DNA of 16,980 bases from Acetatifactor sp. (GTDB lineage Bacteria > Bacillota > Clostridia > Lachnospirales > Lachnospiraceae): assembly GCA_016293615.1 (NCBI GenBank), contig JAEDDX010000055.1:1-16980 (forward strand), read 5' to 3'. The notes under the pieces were generated by a model. That model searched no databases and was not told the origin of the DNA. It was given only the letters and a program-made list of their open reading frames with translations. Below, one piece after another: positions 1 through 7,852 of the stretch. The position numbers and the translations under genes were made by a program. Positions within the stretch are counted from its first letter, which is position 1. Each line of letters starts with the position of its first letter.

Positions 1-52
<52 letters not shown>

Positions 53-620
53 TATACTAGTATTTCGTGCGATTTTTATCAGACGGCAGACGCCGTGCTT
101 GCACGGGCGGATGTCTGGTTGATGAAAATCATAGGAGATGCAAACTCAATGAAATAAGCCGCAGGCTTATGAATTGTGGTTGCATCACGAAATACGAACC
201 AATCTGTTTCGTTTGTCCTGCCAGTTTTATTCTGGCATTACTGTTTTTAGGTTTGATTCTTTCGAATCTGTTCTCTGAATAATTCTTCTTGGTAAGCTCG
301 AAGCTTACGCTTCTCGCTCCCGTTTGATTCCCCGATGCTTCGCATCGCTCTGCTTTTCTTTCCTGCGCTGATGAGCAAGCTCCTCATCGCCCTCAAGAAA
401 ACCCGCCTGCGCTTCGCGCCGTGAAATCTTAATCTGGAATTTTCAGGGTTGCATTACTGTTTATTTGTCAAGGTACGAAACAAGGCAAGGCTTTCAGAAA
501 ATGATGCGCTGCAAGCTCGCTTGCGTAAGCATCAGTTTTATGGAAGGCTTATCATGCGCCAGCATGCATCGGACAAACTTTGTTTGGCTGATGGCCTTGC
601 TGCTGTCTCAGCGACAGCTT
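53..620 (-). other. Long, hairpin-rich leader of the 16S rRNA operon
   Basis: About 570 bases separate the predicted rRNA promoter from the 16S 5' end, and I see no credible gene here; the short open frames lack ribosome binding sites. The stretch is full of short stems: GCTGTC/GACAGC (602-607/613-618), a nested GATGC...GCATC plus GCAAGC/GCTTGC (503-533), GATGAG/CTCATC (370-387), and CGATGC-GAA-GCATCG as read on the minus strand (333-347). A 12-base sequence GCATTACTGTTT occurs twice (235-246 and 451-462). Near 455-475 the minus strand reads GTACCTTGACAAATAAACAG, which recalls rRNA spacer or leader elements linked to antitermination and processing in Firmicutes. That link is from memory and tentative. 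Confidence 0.7.
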
Positions 621-626
621 ACTTAG

Positions 627-653
627 ATTATCACACTTAAATGGCATTGTCAA
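627..653 (-). promoter_or_regulatory. Strong promoter for the rRNA operon
   Basis: On the minus strand there is a perfect -35 TTGACA (648-653), a 15-base spacer and an extended -10, TGT followed by GATAAT (627-632). Upstream (about 654-705) the minus strand has several A-tracts, as in UP elements that bind the RNA polymerase alpha subunit. A short spacer combined with an extended -10 is acceptable for sigma-A. A second, weaker promoter farther upstream (TATATT near 720) is possible but not convincing. Confidence 0.75.
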
Positions 654-795
654 CAGCTTTTTTCAATTTTTTCAGAACTTTTCTTCTCCTTTTTTTGACC
701 CCCAAAACTGCCCACAAAATATAGTATTTTCTCCCTTTTCAGACCACAAGAGTATCAGAAATCCGGACCAAAATAACATACACATGACCCACGAT

Positions 796-825
796 AAAAA
801 CCGCCCGGAATTGTCCCCCGGGCGG
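796..825 (-). terminator. Rho-independent terminator after the CvpA-like gene
   Basis: Perfect 8-bp stem CCGCCCGG (801-808) / CCGGGCGG (818-825) with a 9-base loop. On the minus strand a T5 run (796-800) follows. It lies about 95 bases beyond the stop codon of the CvpA-like gene and insulates that operon from the rRNA promoter just downstream. Confidence 0.9.
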
Positions 826-920
826 TCGTCTGTCGTACCATTCGTTCACAGGCACAGCGAGTGTCTGACATTCGCCGCATACAATGAGCAGGCCTCTTTG
901 CTGTGGCTTGCCATCTCTCA

Positions 921-1430
921 TTACATCAGGAAAATCACTGCAGCCGGTTTGGAAAGGATATACTTAGTGACGAAATACGCCAGATAGTTATGCTCGTAGA
1001 GCCAGCAAAGGACGGGGCTTTCCTGCGTCTGGGTCATGATAAACTGCTCGGCAGCACCCAGATTCAACACAGCGACAAGCATGTAACCAACCCAGATAAA
1101 AATGAGCAGCTCCAGCAGTCCGAAAGCGACGCCGAGGAGCTTATCCGCCGAATGAATCACCGGCAGCTTGGAAATCATTTTTGCCGAAAAGAACACCAGC
1201 CTCAAAATATTATGCACCACAGACAGCAGCACAAGCAATACGACCGCCGCAATGACATTGAGTATCTTACCGCTGTTATAGCTTGCGACGCCGCCGGCGA
1301 TCAAAGCGGCCAGCGCCGCCAGTATGAGCATTGACACCAGGGAGATGATCTCCTTTATCATTCCCTTTTTAAACCCGTCGCATACCTTGTATATGGCCAA
1401 TACAATCACAATCAATAATAAAGCATTCAT
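921..1430 (-). CDS. CvpA-like integral membrane protein
   Basis: This 169-residue protein is almost entirely hydrophobic, with four likely membrane segments at about residues 2-17, 26-47, 57-78 and 98-123. Length, layout, the early DGFKKG turn (18-23) and the SADKLLG stretch before the last helix (94-100) fit the CvpA / colicin V production family. In E. coli that family affects purF expression and colicin V production; its biochemical role is unclear. The ATG has a good AGGAGA ribosome binding site six bases upstream. The gene starts 25 bases after the DUF5711-type gene and is the last gene of the operon, followed by a terminator at 796-825. Family assignment is by hydropathy and overall resemblance, so function is not implied. 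Confidence 0.72.
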   Translation of the reverse strand: MNALLLIVIVLAIYKVCDGFKKGMIKEIISLVSMLILAALAALIAGGVASYNSGKILNVIAAVVLLVLLSVVHNILRLVFFSAKMISKLPVIHSADKLLGVAFGLLELLIFIWVGYMLVAVLNLGAAEQFIMTQTQESPVLCWLYEHNYLAYFVTKYILSKPAAVIFLM

Positions 1431-1455
1431 TTCTACTCTCCTGTATCTCTCAACC

Positions 1456-2667
1456 CTATTTTAACTGAATCGTGTCTAATGTAGTGTCCGTGACAAGCAT
1501 GTATCTGTATGCCTTTCCGGTGGGAATCATCAATCTCACATTTTCCTCGAAAGTGCCGTTGAATTTCTGAAATCCGGAAAGTGTTGTGATGCAGCATTCC
1601 TTATCATTATAGACAACGAAATGGTCCTTTCCGAAGAAAATGTCCGTATAATCAATGTCCAGATAGTAGCTGCCCACCATAAAGCTCTCCACCTTTTTCG
1701 CAGAAGCGTCAAATACATCCATGCGATACAGATGGTCGCCGTCCTCCGACCGGAATACCAGGCCGATATATCTGTCACCGTAAAATACAGACCGCACTTC
1801 CTCATCCAGAAGTCTCGTCACATACTCCTCCGGGATATGGCTTCCGCGATAAAGTATCAGTCTGCTGTCCCCCACCGCAAAGGCAGTGGAGTCATTGATA
1901 AACTGAATCTGCGGAATCAGCTGGTCCGAATAGGAATATGCGCTCACGGTAAAATCATTGCTGTTGGCGCCTACCGGTCCGAAATTATAGAAGACCATAT
2001 TCGTCTTGACCACTCCCGCATCCACATACCAGTATGAGACACCGAGCAATTCCCCGTTCGGCGACAGGCAGACTGCGGCGGGATAACCGGAGCCGTTCAT
2101 CTTCGCCCATCCCTGAAAGCTCTGTTTTCCGCTCGGGTCATAGGTATTCAGATAGGTAATATCCTCGCCCTCCAGAACCACCGTCACATACCCTTCCGAA
2201 GAGACAGTAAGATTCCGAATGGGCAGGGTCGTATTGATCTCGCTCAGCTGCCTGTCCGTATTCAGCACATAGATCCGGGTGCCGTTGTAATCGCCGACCG
2301 CGACAGTATCGCCGCAAAGCGCCATCTTGATGTCCTGTATCTCGTAAGTCTGATTCCACTTCACATTTCCCGCAGTATCCGTACAGTGCACGCCGTCCTT
2401 ACTATAGGTCAAAATGTGGTTTCCCAGTCTCCTGTCGATCGTTCCGGCGTACCCCGCTCTGTCCACGCTGGACAACACATCATATCCTGTGTACACATGT
2501 CTCTGATACTGGGTATAAATCAGCATGATCACTGCGCCGACCGCCACAAGAGCCAGCAGCACGCGATAGAAATTCTTCATCTTATACCGGTAGATTTTGT
2601 CCTGATAATTACCCTCTCTCTTCCGGCGCTTTTCTTTTTCCTCTTCGTAATTCCTGATGTCCGCCAT
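1456..2667 (-). CDS. DUF5711-type membrane-anchored beta-propeller-like protein
   Basis: A 403-residue protein with a short, charged cytoplasmic tail (MADIRNYEEEKEKRRKREG), one membrane segment at about residues 33-52, and a large outside domain. The outer domain is rich in beta-strand-like stretches such as VKWNQTYEIQDI and GELLGVSYWYVDAG, which recall PQQ-like or WD-type propeller blades. This matches the DUF5711 family, which I recall as common in clostridia and of unknown function. It probably acts outside the membrane, perhaps as a scaffold or sensor for the wall; that is inference. The ATG follows GGAGG at an unusually short distance of four bases. It sits between the LysM gene (62 bases upstream) and the CvpA-like gene (25 bases downstream). 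I see no catalytic motif. Confidence 0.7.
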   Translation of the reverse strand: MADIRNYEEEKEKRRKREGNYQDKIYRYKMKNFYRVLLALVAVGAVIMLIYTQYQRHVYTGYDVLSSVDRAGYAGTIDRRLGNHILTYSKDGVHCTDTAGNVKWNQTYEIQDIKMALCGDTVAVGDYNGTRIYVLNTDRQLSEINTTLPIRNLTVSSEGYVTVVLEGEDITYLNTYDPSGKQSFQGWAKMNGSGYPAAVCLSPNGELLGVSYWYVDAGVVKTNMVFYNFGPVGANSNDFTVSAYSYSDQLIPQIQFINDSTAFAVGDSRLILYRGSHIPEEYVTRLLDEEVRSVFYGDRYIGLVFRSEDGDHLYRMDVFDASAKKVESFMVGSYYLDIDYTDIFFGKDHFVVYNDKECCITTLSGFQKFNGTFEENVRLMIPTGKAYRYMLVTDTTLDTIQLK

Positions 2668-2729
2668 GTTGCCTCCGCATCATCTCTGTTTCGTATTCCT
2701 ATTGTATCATTGTAACACACTTGTTTCCA

Positions 2730-3953
2730 CTATGGTAACAAAATTTTTGCTCCCTCTTTGATATCGTCCGGATTTCGGATTCCGTTCATGGTGCAGACCT
2801 CCTGAAGCCTCTCATCCGTTCCGTATCTGAGCATACAAATCGAAGTCAGTGTATCTCCCTTCTGAATGACATATTTCACCGGTTCGGGCGTTGCTGCAGG
2901 TTCTGTCTGCGGCAGGCTCTCCTGATTCTGCGGTGCCGTTTCTTCCTGTGCTGCCGGAGGCGGTGTTTCGGCAGGCGGTTCCTCTTTTTCCTCCGGCTCC
3001 GCAGACGGGACCGCGACTTCCTCCGTGCCGATCTGATGTTTCTCCTCCCCGGTCCGCTCAGGTTCAGCCTCCGCAATCTCCACCTTGTCCGACAGGACCG
3101 GCTGCTGTTTGTTCTCCTCTAAGACGGCATCCGTCAGCCTGTCCTCCGCAACGAGAGTGTCCGTGCGGTTTTGTTCCGCGGACTCGTAGGCTGCGTCCGG
3201 CAGCTGCTTCTCCAGAACATCACGAAAAACAGTCGATACCGTCTGCCCGACTTTCCCCGTCCATTCATCCCTCAGGGCAAAACCAACCACACACAGGCAC
3301 GCGCAGGCGACCGCCACCCGGAATTTTCCGTCGGCGTGCCCTTCCGTACCCTTCCTCTTCTCGCCGCGATACCTCTCCCTCGCAAGTCTCGCACGGTTGT
3401 CCCACGAACCGGGCATCCGCCGCGGCGGTTCCTCCTGCCCGGCGGCCTGTGTTCTGCGCTGCTCCTGCCGCTTTCTCGCCGCCTCATATTTTTCCAGCGA
3501 AATCTCCTCCGGCTTTCTCTTCGCCCGCTCCTCCAGAAGAAAATTCAGCATGGTGTCGTTTTGCTCATAGAATCTCGCGAATCCGGGCACATATCGTCCC
3601 ACGCCCTGCTCATAGATATGGATTCCTTCGATCATTTCGCCCGTCAGCATCAGATATCCCCAAAACGAATAAGCCGGGAAAAACTTTTTCCGCTGCTTCT
3701 CTGCATCCTGAAGCACAGCCTGGGACAGATGCCTGGTCTCTTTGGGCATAAAATGGATTCTGCTCGCTCCATACAGGAAAAAGTAGACGACATCTCCCTC
3801 CGTCTTTCTTTCTCCGTAGAGGGCGATCGCGATTTCCTTGTCGGCCGCCTGTTCATTGTATTGATTGATATAGGAAAACACATAATCTTCTATGTATATT
3901 TTGCAGCTATGATTTATCTCTCCGATCTGCGTGATATTCTTAGGTAATTCCAT
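2730..3953 (-). CDS. Single-pass membrane protein with C-terminal LysM domain
   Basis: A 407-residue protein in four parts. An N-terminal globular domain (about 1-145) that I do not recognise is followed by a basic, Glu/Arg-rich stretch (145-210). One membrane helix (about 211-227, FRVAVACACLCVVGFAL) leads to a Pro/Glu-rich linker (about 290-355) and a C-terminal LysM domain (about 359-407, beginning KYVIQKGDTLTSIC and ending EGAKILLP). LysM domains bind the N-acetylglucosamine parts of peptidoglycan. A cytoplasmic head with a wall-binding tail suggests a link between the inside of the cell and the wall. No hydrolase motif is visible, so it is not obviously an autolysin. The ATG follows GGGGAGG by seven bases, and that binding site lies inside a stable hairpin (3961-4002). 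First gene of the LysM / DUF5711 / CvpA operon. Confidence 0.8.
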   Translation of the reverse strand: MELPKNITQIGEINHSCKIYIEDYVFSYINQYNEQAADKEIAIALYGERKTEGDVVYFFLYGASRIHFMPKETRHLSQAVLQDAEKQRKKFFPAYSFWGYLMLTGEMIEGIHIYEQGVGRYVPGFARFYEQNDTMLNFLLEERAKRKPEEISLEKYEAARKRQEQRRTQAAGQEEPPRRMPGSWDNRARLARERYRGEKRKGTEGHADGKFRVAVACACLCVVGFALRDEWTGKVGQTVSTVFRDVLEKQLPDAAYESAEQNRTDTLVAEDRLTDAVLEENKQQPVLSDKVEIAEAEPERTGEEKHQIGTEEVAVPSAEPEEKEEPPAETPPPAAQEETAPQNQESLPQTEPAATPEPVKYVIQKGDTLTSICMLRYGTDERLQEVCTMNGIRNPDDIKEGAKILLP

Positions 3954-4008
3954 AAAAACACCTCCCCTGCCTTAGACTGATTGTAGCAAAGGCGCAGGGA
4001 GGTTTTTA
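3954..4008 (-). promoter_or_regulatory. Hairpin covering the Shine-Dalgarno site of the LysM gene; possible two-way terminator
   Basis: Plus-strand arms CCTCCcCTGCCTT (3961-3973) and AAGGcgCAGGGAGG (3989-4002) form a stem with small bulges. T5 runs follow on both strands (minus: 3958-3954, plus: 4003-4007). On the minus strand the 3' arm is the LysM gene's own binding site GGGGAGG. The element could end the galM transcript, hide the ribosome binding site, or both. No plus-strand gene ends here, so the minus-strand roles are likelier. Confidence 0.65.
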
Positions 4009-4049
4009 TCATTTTCTGTCAGCGTTGTCCCAAAACTCTTCGACATGAA

Positions 4050-4188
4050 GCGAGGCAGGAAAACAAGCGGCTGCGAAGCAGACATTTGTTTTCACCCTCG
4101 CGTACATGAAACAAATGCATCAGTCACGAAGTGACGACGATGCGAAGCATCGGGCATTTGTGAATGCTGCGAGGCAGGAAAACAAGCG
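4050..4188. repeat. 20-base direct repeat and cluster of GAA-loop hairpins
   Basis: The same 20 bases (beginning GCGAGGCAGG) occur at 4050-4069 and 4169-4188. Between them, on the plus strand, are CTGC-GAA-GCAG (4070-4080), a CATTTGTTT/AAACAAATG inverted repeat (4083-4091/4109-4117), GTCAC-GAA-GTGAC (4123-4135) and CGATGC-GAA-GCATCG (4138-4152). The stretch 4004-4218 has no gene. The last hairpin also occurs in the rRNA leader on the other strand (333-347). Confidence 0.8.
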
Positions 4189-4190
4189 CA

Positions 4191-4210
4191 GGGCGAAGCC
4201 TGCTTCGCCC
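4191..4210 (-). terminator. Hairpin directly after galM, likely terminator or 3' stabiliser
   Basis: An 8-bp perfect stem GGGCGAAG/CTTCGCCC with a 4-base loop starts eight bases past the galM stop codon. On the minus strand it is followed by TGCGCTTGTTTTCC, so the T run is short and displaced. It may work as a weak terminator or as protection of the mRNA 3' end. Confidence 0.55.
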
Positions 4211-4218
4211 GGAAGCTC

Positions 4219-5271
4219 TTAAACAAGGAACTGATAGACCGTCACCGAATCGTATTCCTTATCTTCGCCGAATACGCAGGAAGGGAACTGGGGTTTGTGG
4301 ATGGAGTCCGGGAAGAACTGAGTCTCAAGGCACAGTCCCGAGCGCATCTGATACGAAGCGCCGTCCTTTCCTTTCTGAGGTACAATACAGTTGCCGGCAT
4401 AGAACTGCACACCGGGCAGCGTGGTATACACCTTCATACTGCGTCCGCTCACGGGAGCCTTCACCTGTGCAAACAGTCTGAGCTCTCCGTCATTTTTCCA
4501 GCCGTCGATGACCCAGTTGTGGTCATAGCCCTTGCCGTAAACAAGTTGGTCATAGGCAGCGCCGATCTCCCTGCCAACGACCTTGGCTTCGGTGAAATCC
4601 ATGGGAGTGCCCTTGACGGGTGCGATCTCGCCGGTGGGAATCGAACCTGCGTCCGCAGGCGTAAAGTTGGACGCAGCGATCCACATCTCATGGCCTTCGA
4701 TGCTGCCGCTCTTATGTCCGTCCAGGTTGAAATAGGTATGGTTGGTCGGATTCAGGATCGTCTTCTTATCGCTGGTTGCATGATAATGAAGCTTTAAACT
4801 GTTTTCTTCATCCAGAGTATAGGTTACGACCGTTCTCTTGTTTCCGGGGAAGCCGAGATATCCGTCGGTATCCTCGAGGGAAAACGCGACGCCGTTCTCC
4901 ACTTCCTTTGCCTCCCAGAACAGCTTGTGATACCCCTTTCTGATATGGCTGTGAAGGTTGTTCACGCCGTCATTGACATCGGCCTGATAGGTGACACCTT
5001 CGATCTCATAGGTTGCATTCCCGATGCGGTTCGCGCTGGGACCTACGACAACGCCAAAAAAGCTGGGGTTAACCAGATACTCTTCCGCGCTGTCAAAGCC
5101 GAGGACAACATCCTCTTTCTTCCCCTCTGCATCAGGTACCAGAATCTTTACGATTGCGGCTCCGATGTTGATCAGAGAGACTTCCATTCCGTTTTCGTTT
5201 TTCAGGGTATAGAGAATGACTTCTCTGCCGTCTGTATACTTTCCAAACACACTCTTCGTTACTGTTGTCAT
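4219..5271 (-). CDS. galM: Aldose 1-epimerase (mutarotase)
   Basis: GalM interconverts the alpha and beta anomers of galactose, glucose and related sugars, feeding the Leloir pathway in the cytoplasm. The 350-residue length is normal for the family. Expected active-site residues are visible: the substrate-binding N81-R82 (PSANRIG), H107 (NNLHSH), the catalytic acid H178 (NPTNHTYFNLDGH), D250 (GYDHNWV) and the catalytic base E316 (CLETQFFPDS). The ATG follows a GAGAGG site; the gene starts 28 bases after the recR stop, so it is the last gene of the pfkA-dnaX-ybaB-recR-galM run. A hairpin follows the stop. Sharing an operon with recR is unusual, because GalM usually sits with galactose genes; shared transcription with pfkA is the simplest metabolic link. 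Confidence 0.93.
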   Translation of the reverse strand: MTTVTKSVFGKYTDGREVILYTLKNENGMEVSLINIGAAIVKILVPDAEGKKEDVVLGFDSAEEYLVNPSFFGVVVGPSANRIGNATYEIEGVTYQADVNDGVNNLHSHIRKGYHKLFWEAKEVENGVAFSLEDTDGYLGFPGNKRTVVTYTLDEENSLKLHYHATSDKKTILNPTNHTYFNLDGHKSGSIEGHEMWIAASNFTPADAGSIPTGEIAPVKGTPMDFTEAKVVGREIGAAYDQLVYGKGYDHNWVIDGWKNDGELRLFAQVKAPVSGRSMKVYTTLPGVQFYAGNCIVPQKGKDGASYQMRSGLCLETQFFPDSIHKPQFPSCVFGEDKEYDSVTVYQFLV

Positions 5272-5299
5272 GATAGGTTTTCCTCTCTTCCGTCTCTGT

Positions 5300-5896
5300 C
5301 TAAATTTCGATACGTCCGTCCAGGGCGCGAAGCAGTGTCACCTCGTCGATGTACTCCAGATCTCCGCCCACGGGAACGCCGCTGGCGATTCTTGTCACTT
5401 TGATGCCGGTGGGCTTGATCATCTTGCTGATATACATGGCAGTTGTCTCGCCCTCCAGGCTGGAGTTGGTCGCTATGATGACTTCCTCCACATCATCGTG
5501 CAGTCTCTCGATCAGCTCCTTCAGCTTGATCTCTCCGGGTCCGATGCCGAGCATGGGCGAGATCGCTCCGTGCAATACATGATATACGCCCTCGTAACGG
5601 CCCGTCTTCTCGTAGGCCGCCAGGTCTCTTGTGTTCTCCACCACCATGATCATCCGGTGATTGCGCTTGCTGTTGGAGCAGACCGGGCAGATTTCCCTGT
5701 CCGTCAAAGTATAACATTCCTTGCAATAACGGACATTCTGTTTTGCCTCAATGATGGTATTCGCAAGCCTGTTGACCTTATCCTGCGGCATGTTGATCAG
5801 ATGAAACGCCAGTCTCTGCGCTGATTTGCTGCCGATTCCGGGCAAGGCCGCCAGTTCCTCTATTAATTTATTGATATGTCCGCTGTATAAGTCCAT
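5300..5896 (-). CDS. recR: Recombination mediator protein RecR
   Basis: RecR works with RecO (and RecF) to load RecA onto SSB-coated single-stranded DNA during gap repair. This 198-residue protein has the normal size and domain order: a helix-hairpin-helix near the N-terminus (LAALPGIGSKSAQRLAFHL, 15-33), a four-cysteine zinc motif (C58, C61, C70, C73), then a Toprim domain from about residue 81 beginning MIMVVENTRDL with acidic E87, and the conserved GEIKLKEL region. The start codon overlaps the ybaB stop by one base (TAATG), which implies translational coupling. The ybaB-recR pairing is conserved across Bacteria, so the call is firm. Confidence 0.97.
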   Translation of the reverse strand: MDLYSGHINKLIEELAALPGIGSKSAQRLAFHLINMPQDKVNRLANTIIEAKQNVRYCKECYTLTDREICPVCSNSKRNHRMIMVVENTRDLAAYEKTGRYEGVYHVLHGAISPMLGIGPGEIKLKELIERLHDDVEEVIIATNSSLEGETTAMYISKMIKPTGIKVTRIASGVPVGGDLEYIDEVTLLRALDGRIEI

Positions 5897-6240
5897 TAGA
5901 AGGGTAAGCCTCCCAGTCCGCCTGTCATTCTGCCCATCATCTCGGAGCTTGCTTCGTCTGCCTGACGGAGCGCTTCATTGACTGCCGCAAGAATTGCATC
6001 CTGCAGGGTCTCAATATCCTCAGGATCCACGATATCCTCAGCAAGGTTCAAACGAAGCAGTTCCTTTTTGCCGTTTACGACCGCTTCCACGGCGCCGCCG
6101 CCGGTTTTTGCGGAAAACTCCTTCGTCTCGAGTGCCTTCTGTCCTTCCTCCATCTGACGCTGCATTCTCTGTGCCTGCTTCATCAGATTGCTCATATTGC
6201 CCGGCATGGCTCCTCCGGGAAATCCACCTCTTTTTGCCAT
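5896..6240 (-). CDS. ybaB: YbaB/EbfC family nucleoid-associated protein
   Basis: A 114-residue DNA-binding protein of the YbaB/EbfC family; the family forms tweezer-like dimers that bind DNA and is almost always encoded between dnaX and recR. Visible hallmarks are the Gly/Met-rich N-terminus (GGFPGGAMPGNMSNLMKQAQ), the helix with QRQMEEGQKALETKEF, the conserved GGGAVEAVVNGKKELLRLNL strand region, the DPEDIETLQDAILAAVNEA helix and a Gly-rich tail (GRMTGGLGGLPF). The ATG has a clear CGGAGG site nine bases upstream and begins 18 bases after dnaX. Its stop overlaps the recR start. Confidence 0.96.
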   Translation of the reverse strand: MAKRGGFPGGAMPGNMSNLMKQAQRMQRQMEEGQKALETKEFSAKTGGGAVEAVVNGKKELLRLNLAEDIVDPEDIETLQDAILAAVNEALRQADEASSEMMGRMTGGLGGLPF

Positions 6241-6258
6241 TTTTATTTCCTCCGTTCT

Positions 6259-7848
6259 TTAATAATCAGCATCGTCCTGCCCGTCGGGTTCCTCTTCTTC
6301 TATATCCATTCCGACGAGGGCGCCGATGTCTACAAAATTCTCTTCAAACTCATTTTCATCCCGAAGCACCTGAATGTTGACGCTGACCGCCTTCTCCACA
6401 TAGCGGGACAAATACTCCTCCAGCTGTTCGAGATTCTCGGGGTGCTGTAAAAAATAATCCGTCGCACTGCCGTCCGGAAGTGCCACGATCAGCCTGTCGT
6501 CATTGCCGACGCTCAGCTTTGCTTTCTTCAGGTAGATCTTCATGGGATTCTCAGTGTCAGCCGCGAGTGCCGCCCAGTTCCGTACGATCTTTTTCACATC
6601 CTCCGGTATCGCCTTTGTCAGCTGAGGCTTCGGTCTTGCCGCCCCGCCGTCGCCGGCTGGTGTCGGAATGTTTTCTAACGCAACGACCCTGACGCCGTTT
6701 TCCACCTTTTCCTCTACGCTTCGGATCCGGTCAAGCAGGGATTCCTCATCGGTTTCCATCTGCGGCTTACAGAGCTTGATCAGCGCAATTTCCACCAGAA
6801 TACGCTTCTGAGAAGCGTAGCGGATCTGCCCGGCCAGCTCGGAAAAAATCCTGATATAGCGGACAATCTGCTCCAGCTCCACCTTGGATGCCTCTTCCTT
6901 CAGGCGCTTGAGGTTATCGGCAGACATATCTATGACATCCTCAAGCTTGTCGGACGCCTGCACCAGCATCAGATTTCGCAGATACCAGGTGAAGTCCGTG
7001 ACAAACTGTGTGAGTTCGCGGCCCTGCATCACGATCTCCTCCAGCAGTGCCACACAGCCGAGCACATCTCTGTCAAGGATCCTGCGAAGCAGTCTGCTGA
7101 ACACCTCCGTATCCACTGCCCCCAGCACATCGAGCACCTTGTCATAGGTCAGTTCCTTCCCGAGATGGAAGGCAATGCACTGATCCAGCAGACTCAGGGC
7201 ATCTCTCATGGAGCCATCGGCAGTTTTGGCAATATATCTGAGTGCTTTCTCCTCGACCTGCACGCCCTCTGCCTCTGTCAGCTCCTTCAGCCTCGCGGCG
7301 ATGGTATCGATGGAAATCCTCTTAAAATCATATCGCTGGCACCGGGAAAGAATCGTGATCGGAAGCTTGTGCACCTCCGTGGTCGCCAGTATGAAAATCA
7401 CATAGGAGGGCGGCTCTTCCAAAGTCTTCAGCAGCGCATTGAACGCTCCTATGGAAAGCATATGCACCTCGTCAATGATGTAAACCTTGTATTTTCCCTC
7501 CGCGGGCGAATAGGACACCTCTTCCACGATCTCACGGATATTGTCGACACCGTTGTTGGAAGCGGCGTCGATCTCTATGACATTCATGCTGGCGCCCGCA
7601 GCGATCGCTTTGCAGATGCGGCATTCCCCGCAGGGCCCGCTTACCGTGGGATGCTCACAGTTGACCGTCTTGGCAAAAATCTTCGCGATGGTCGTCTTGC
7701 CGGTTCCGCGCGTTCCCGTGAACAGATAGGCGTGGCCGATACGATTGGCACTAAGCTGATTCTGCAGCGTAGTCACAATGTGGTCCTGGCCCTTCACATC
7801 ATCGAAGGTGTCAGGCCGAAATTTTCGATATAAAGCAGTATATGACAT
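6259..7848 (-). CDS. dnaX: DNA polymerase III subunit gamma/tau
   Basis: DnaX is the AAA+ motor of the clamp loader, which places the sliding clamp on primed DNA at the replication fork. The 529-residue protein has the standard order: opening motif LYRKFRPDTFDDVKGQ, Walker A GTRGTGKT (45-52), the four-cysteine zinc site C64, C73, C76, C79, Walker B VYIIDEVH (122-129), sensor-1 LATTE (154-158) and the SRC motif (168-170) with the arginine finger. The C-terminal tau part is short. I see no E. coli-type run of As that would give a frameshifted gamma form. Start: ATG with a GGAGAT site that lies in the last codons of pfkA, leaving a four-base gap between the genes. ybaB follows 18 bases downstream. 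Confidence 0.97.
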   Translation of the reverse strand: MSYTALYRKFRPDTFDDVKGQDHIVTTLQNQLSANRIGHAYLFTGTRGTGKTTIAKIFAKTVNCEHPTVSGPCGECRICKAIAAGASMNVIEIDAASNNGVDNIREIVEEVSYSPAEGKYKVYIIDEVHMLSIGAFNALLKTLEEPPSYVIFILATTEVHKLPITILSRCQRYDFKRISIDTIAARLKELTEAEGVQVEEKALRYIAKTADGSMRDALSLLDQCIAFHLGKELTYDKVLDVLGAVDTEVFSRLLRRILDRDVLGCVALLEEIVMQGRELTQFVTDFTWYLRNLMLVQASDKLEDVIDMSADNLKRLKEEASKVELEQIVRYIRIFSELAGQIRYASQKRILVEIALIKLCKPQMETDEESLLDRIRSVEEKVENGVRVVALENIPTPAGDGGAARPKPQLTKAIPEDVKKIVRNWAALAADTENPMKIYLKKAKLSVGNDDRLIVALPDGSATDYFLQHPENLEQLEEYLSRYVEKAVSVNIQVLRDENEFEENFVDIGALVGMDIEEEEPDGQDDADY

Positions 7849-7852
7849 GAGA

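Noticed and set aside
455..475. TTGACA on the minus strand as a second rRNA promoter
   Set aside because: No acceptable -10 lies 15-19 bases downstream. The context looks more like a conserved rRNA leader element.
67..640. Small plus-strand frames in the rRNA leader
   Set aside because: They lie in the rRNA leader on the opposite strand, consist of hairpin sequence and have no credible start signals.
2891..3947. Two long plus-strand open frames opposite the LysM gene
   Set aside because: They are Pro/Ser/Arg-rich low-complexity translations of the reverse of a Glu/Ala-rich coding region, without binding sites or domains.
4050..4210. CRISPR array
   Set aside because: There are only two copies of the 20-base repeat with one 99-base interval holding hairpins. 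There is no regular spacing and no cas gene.
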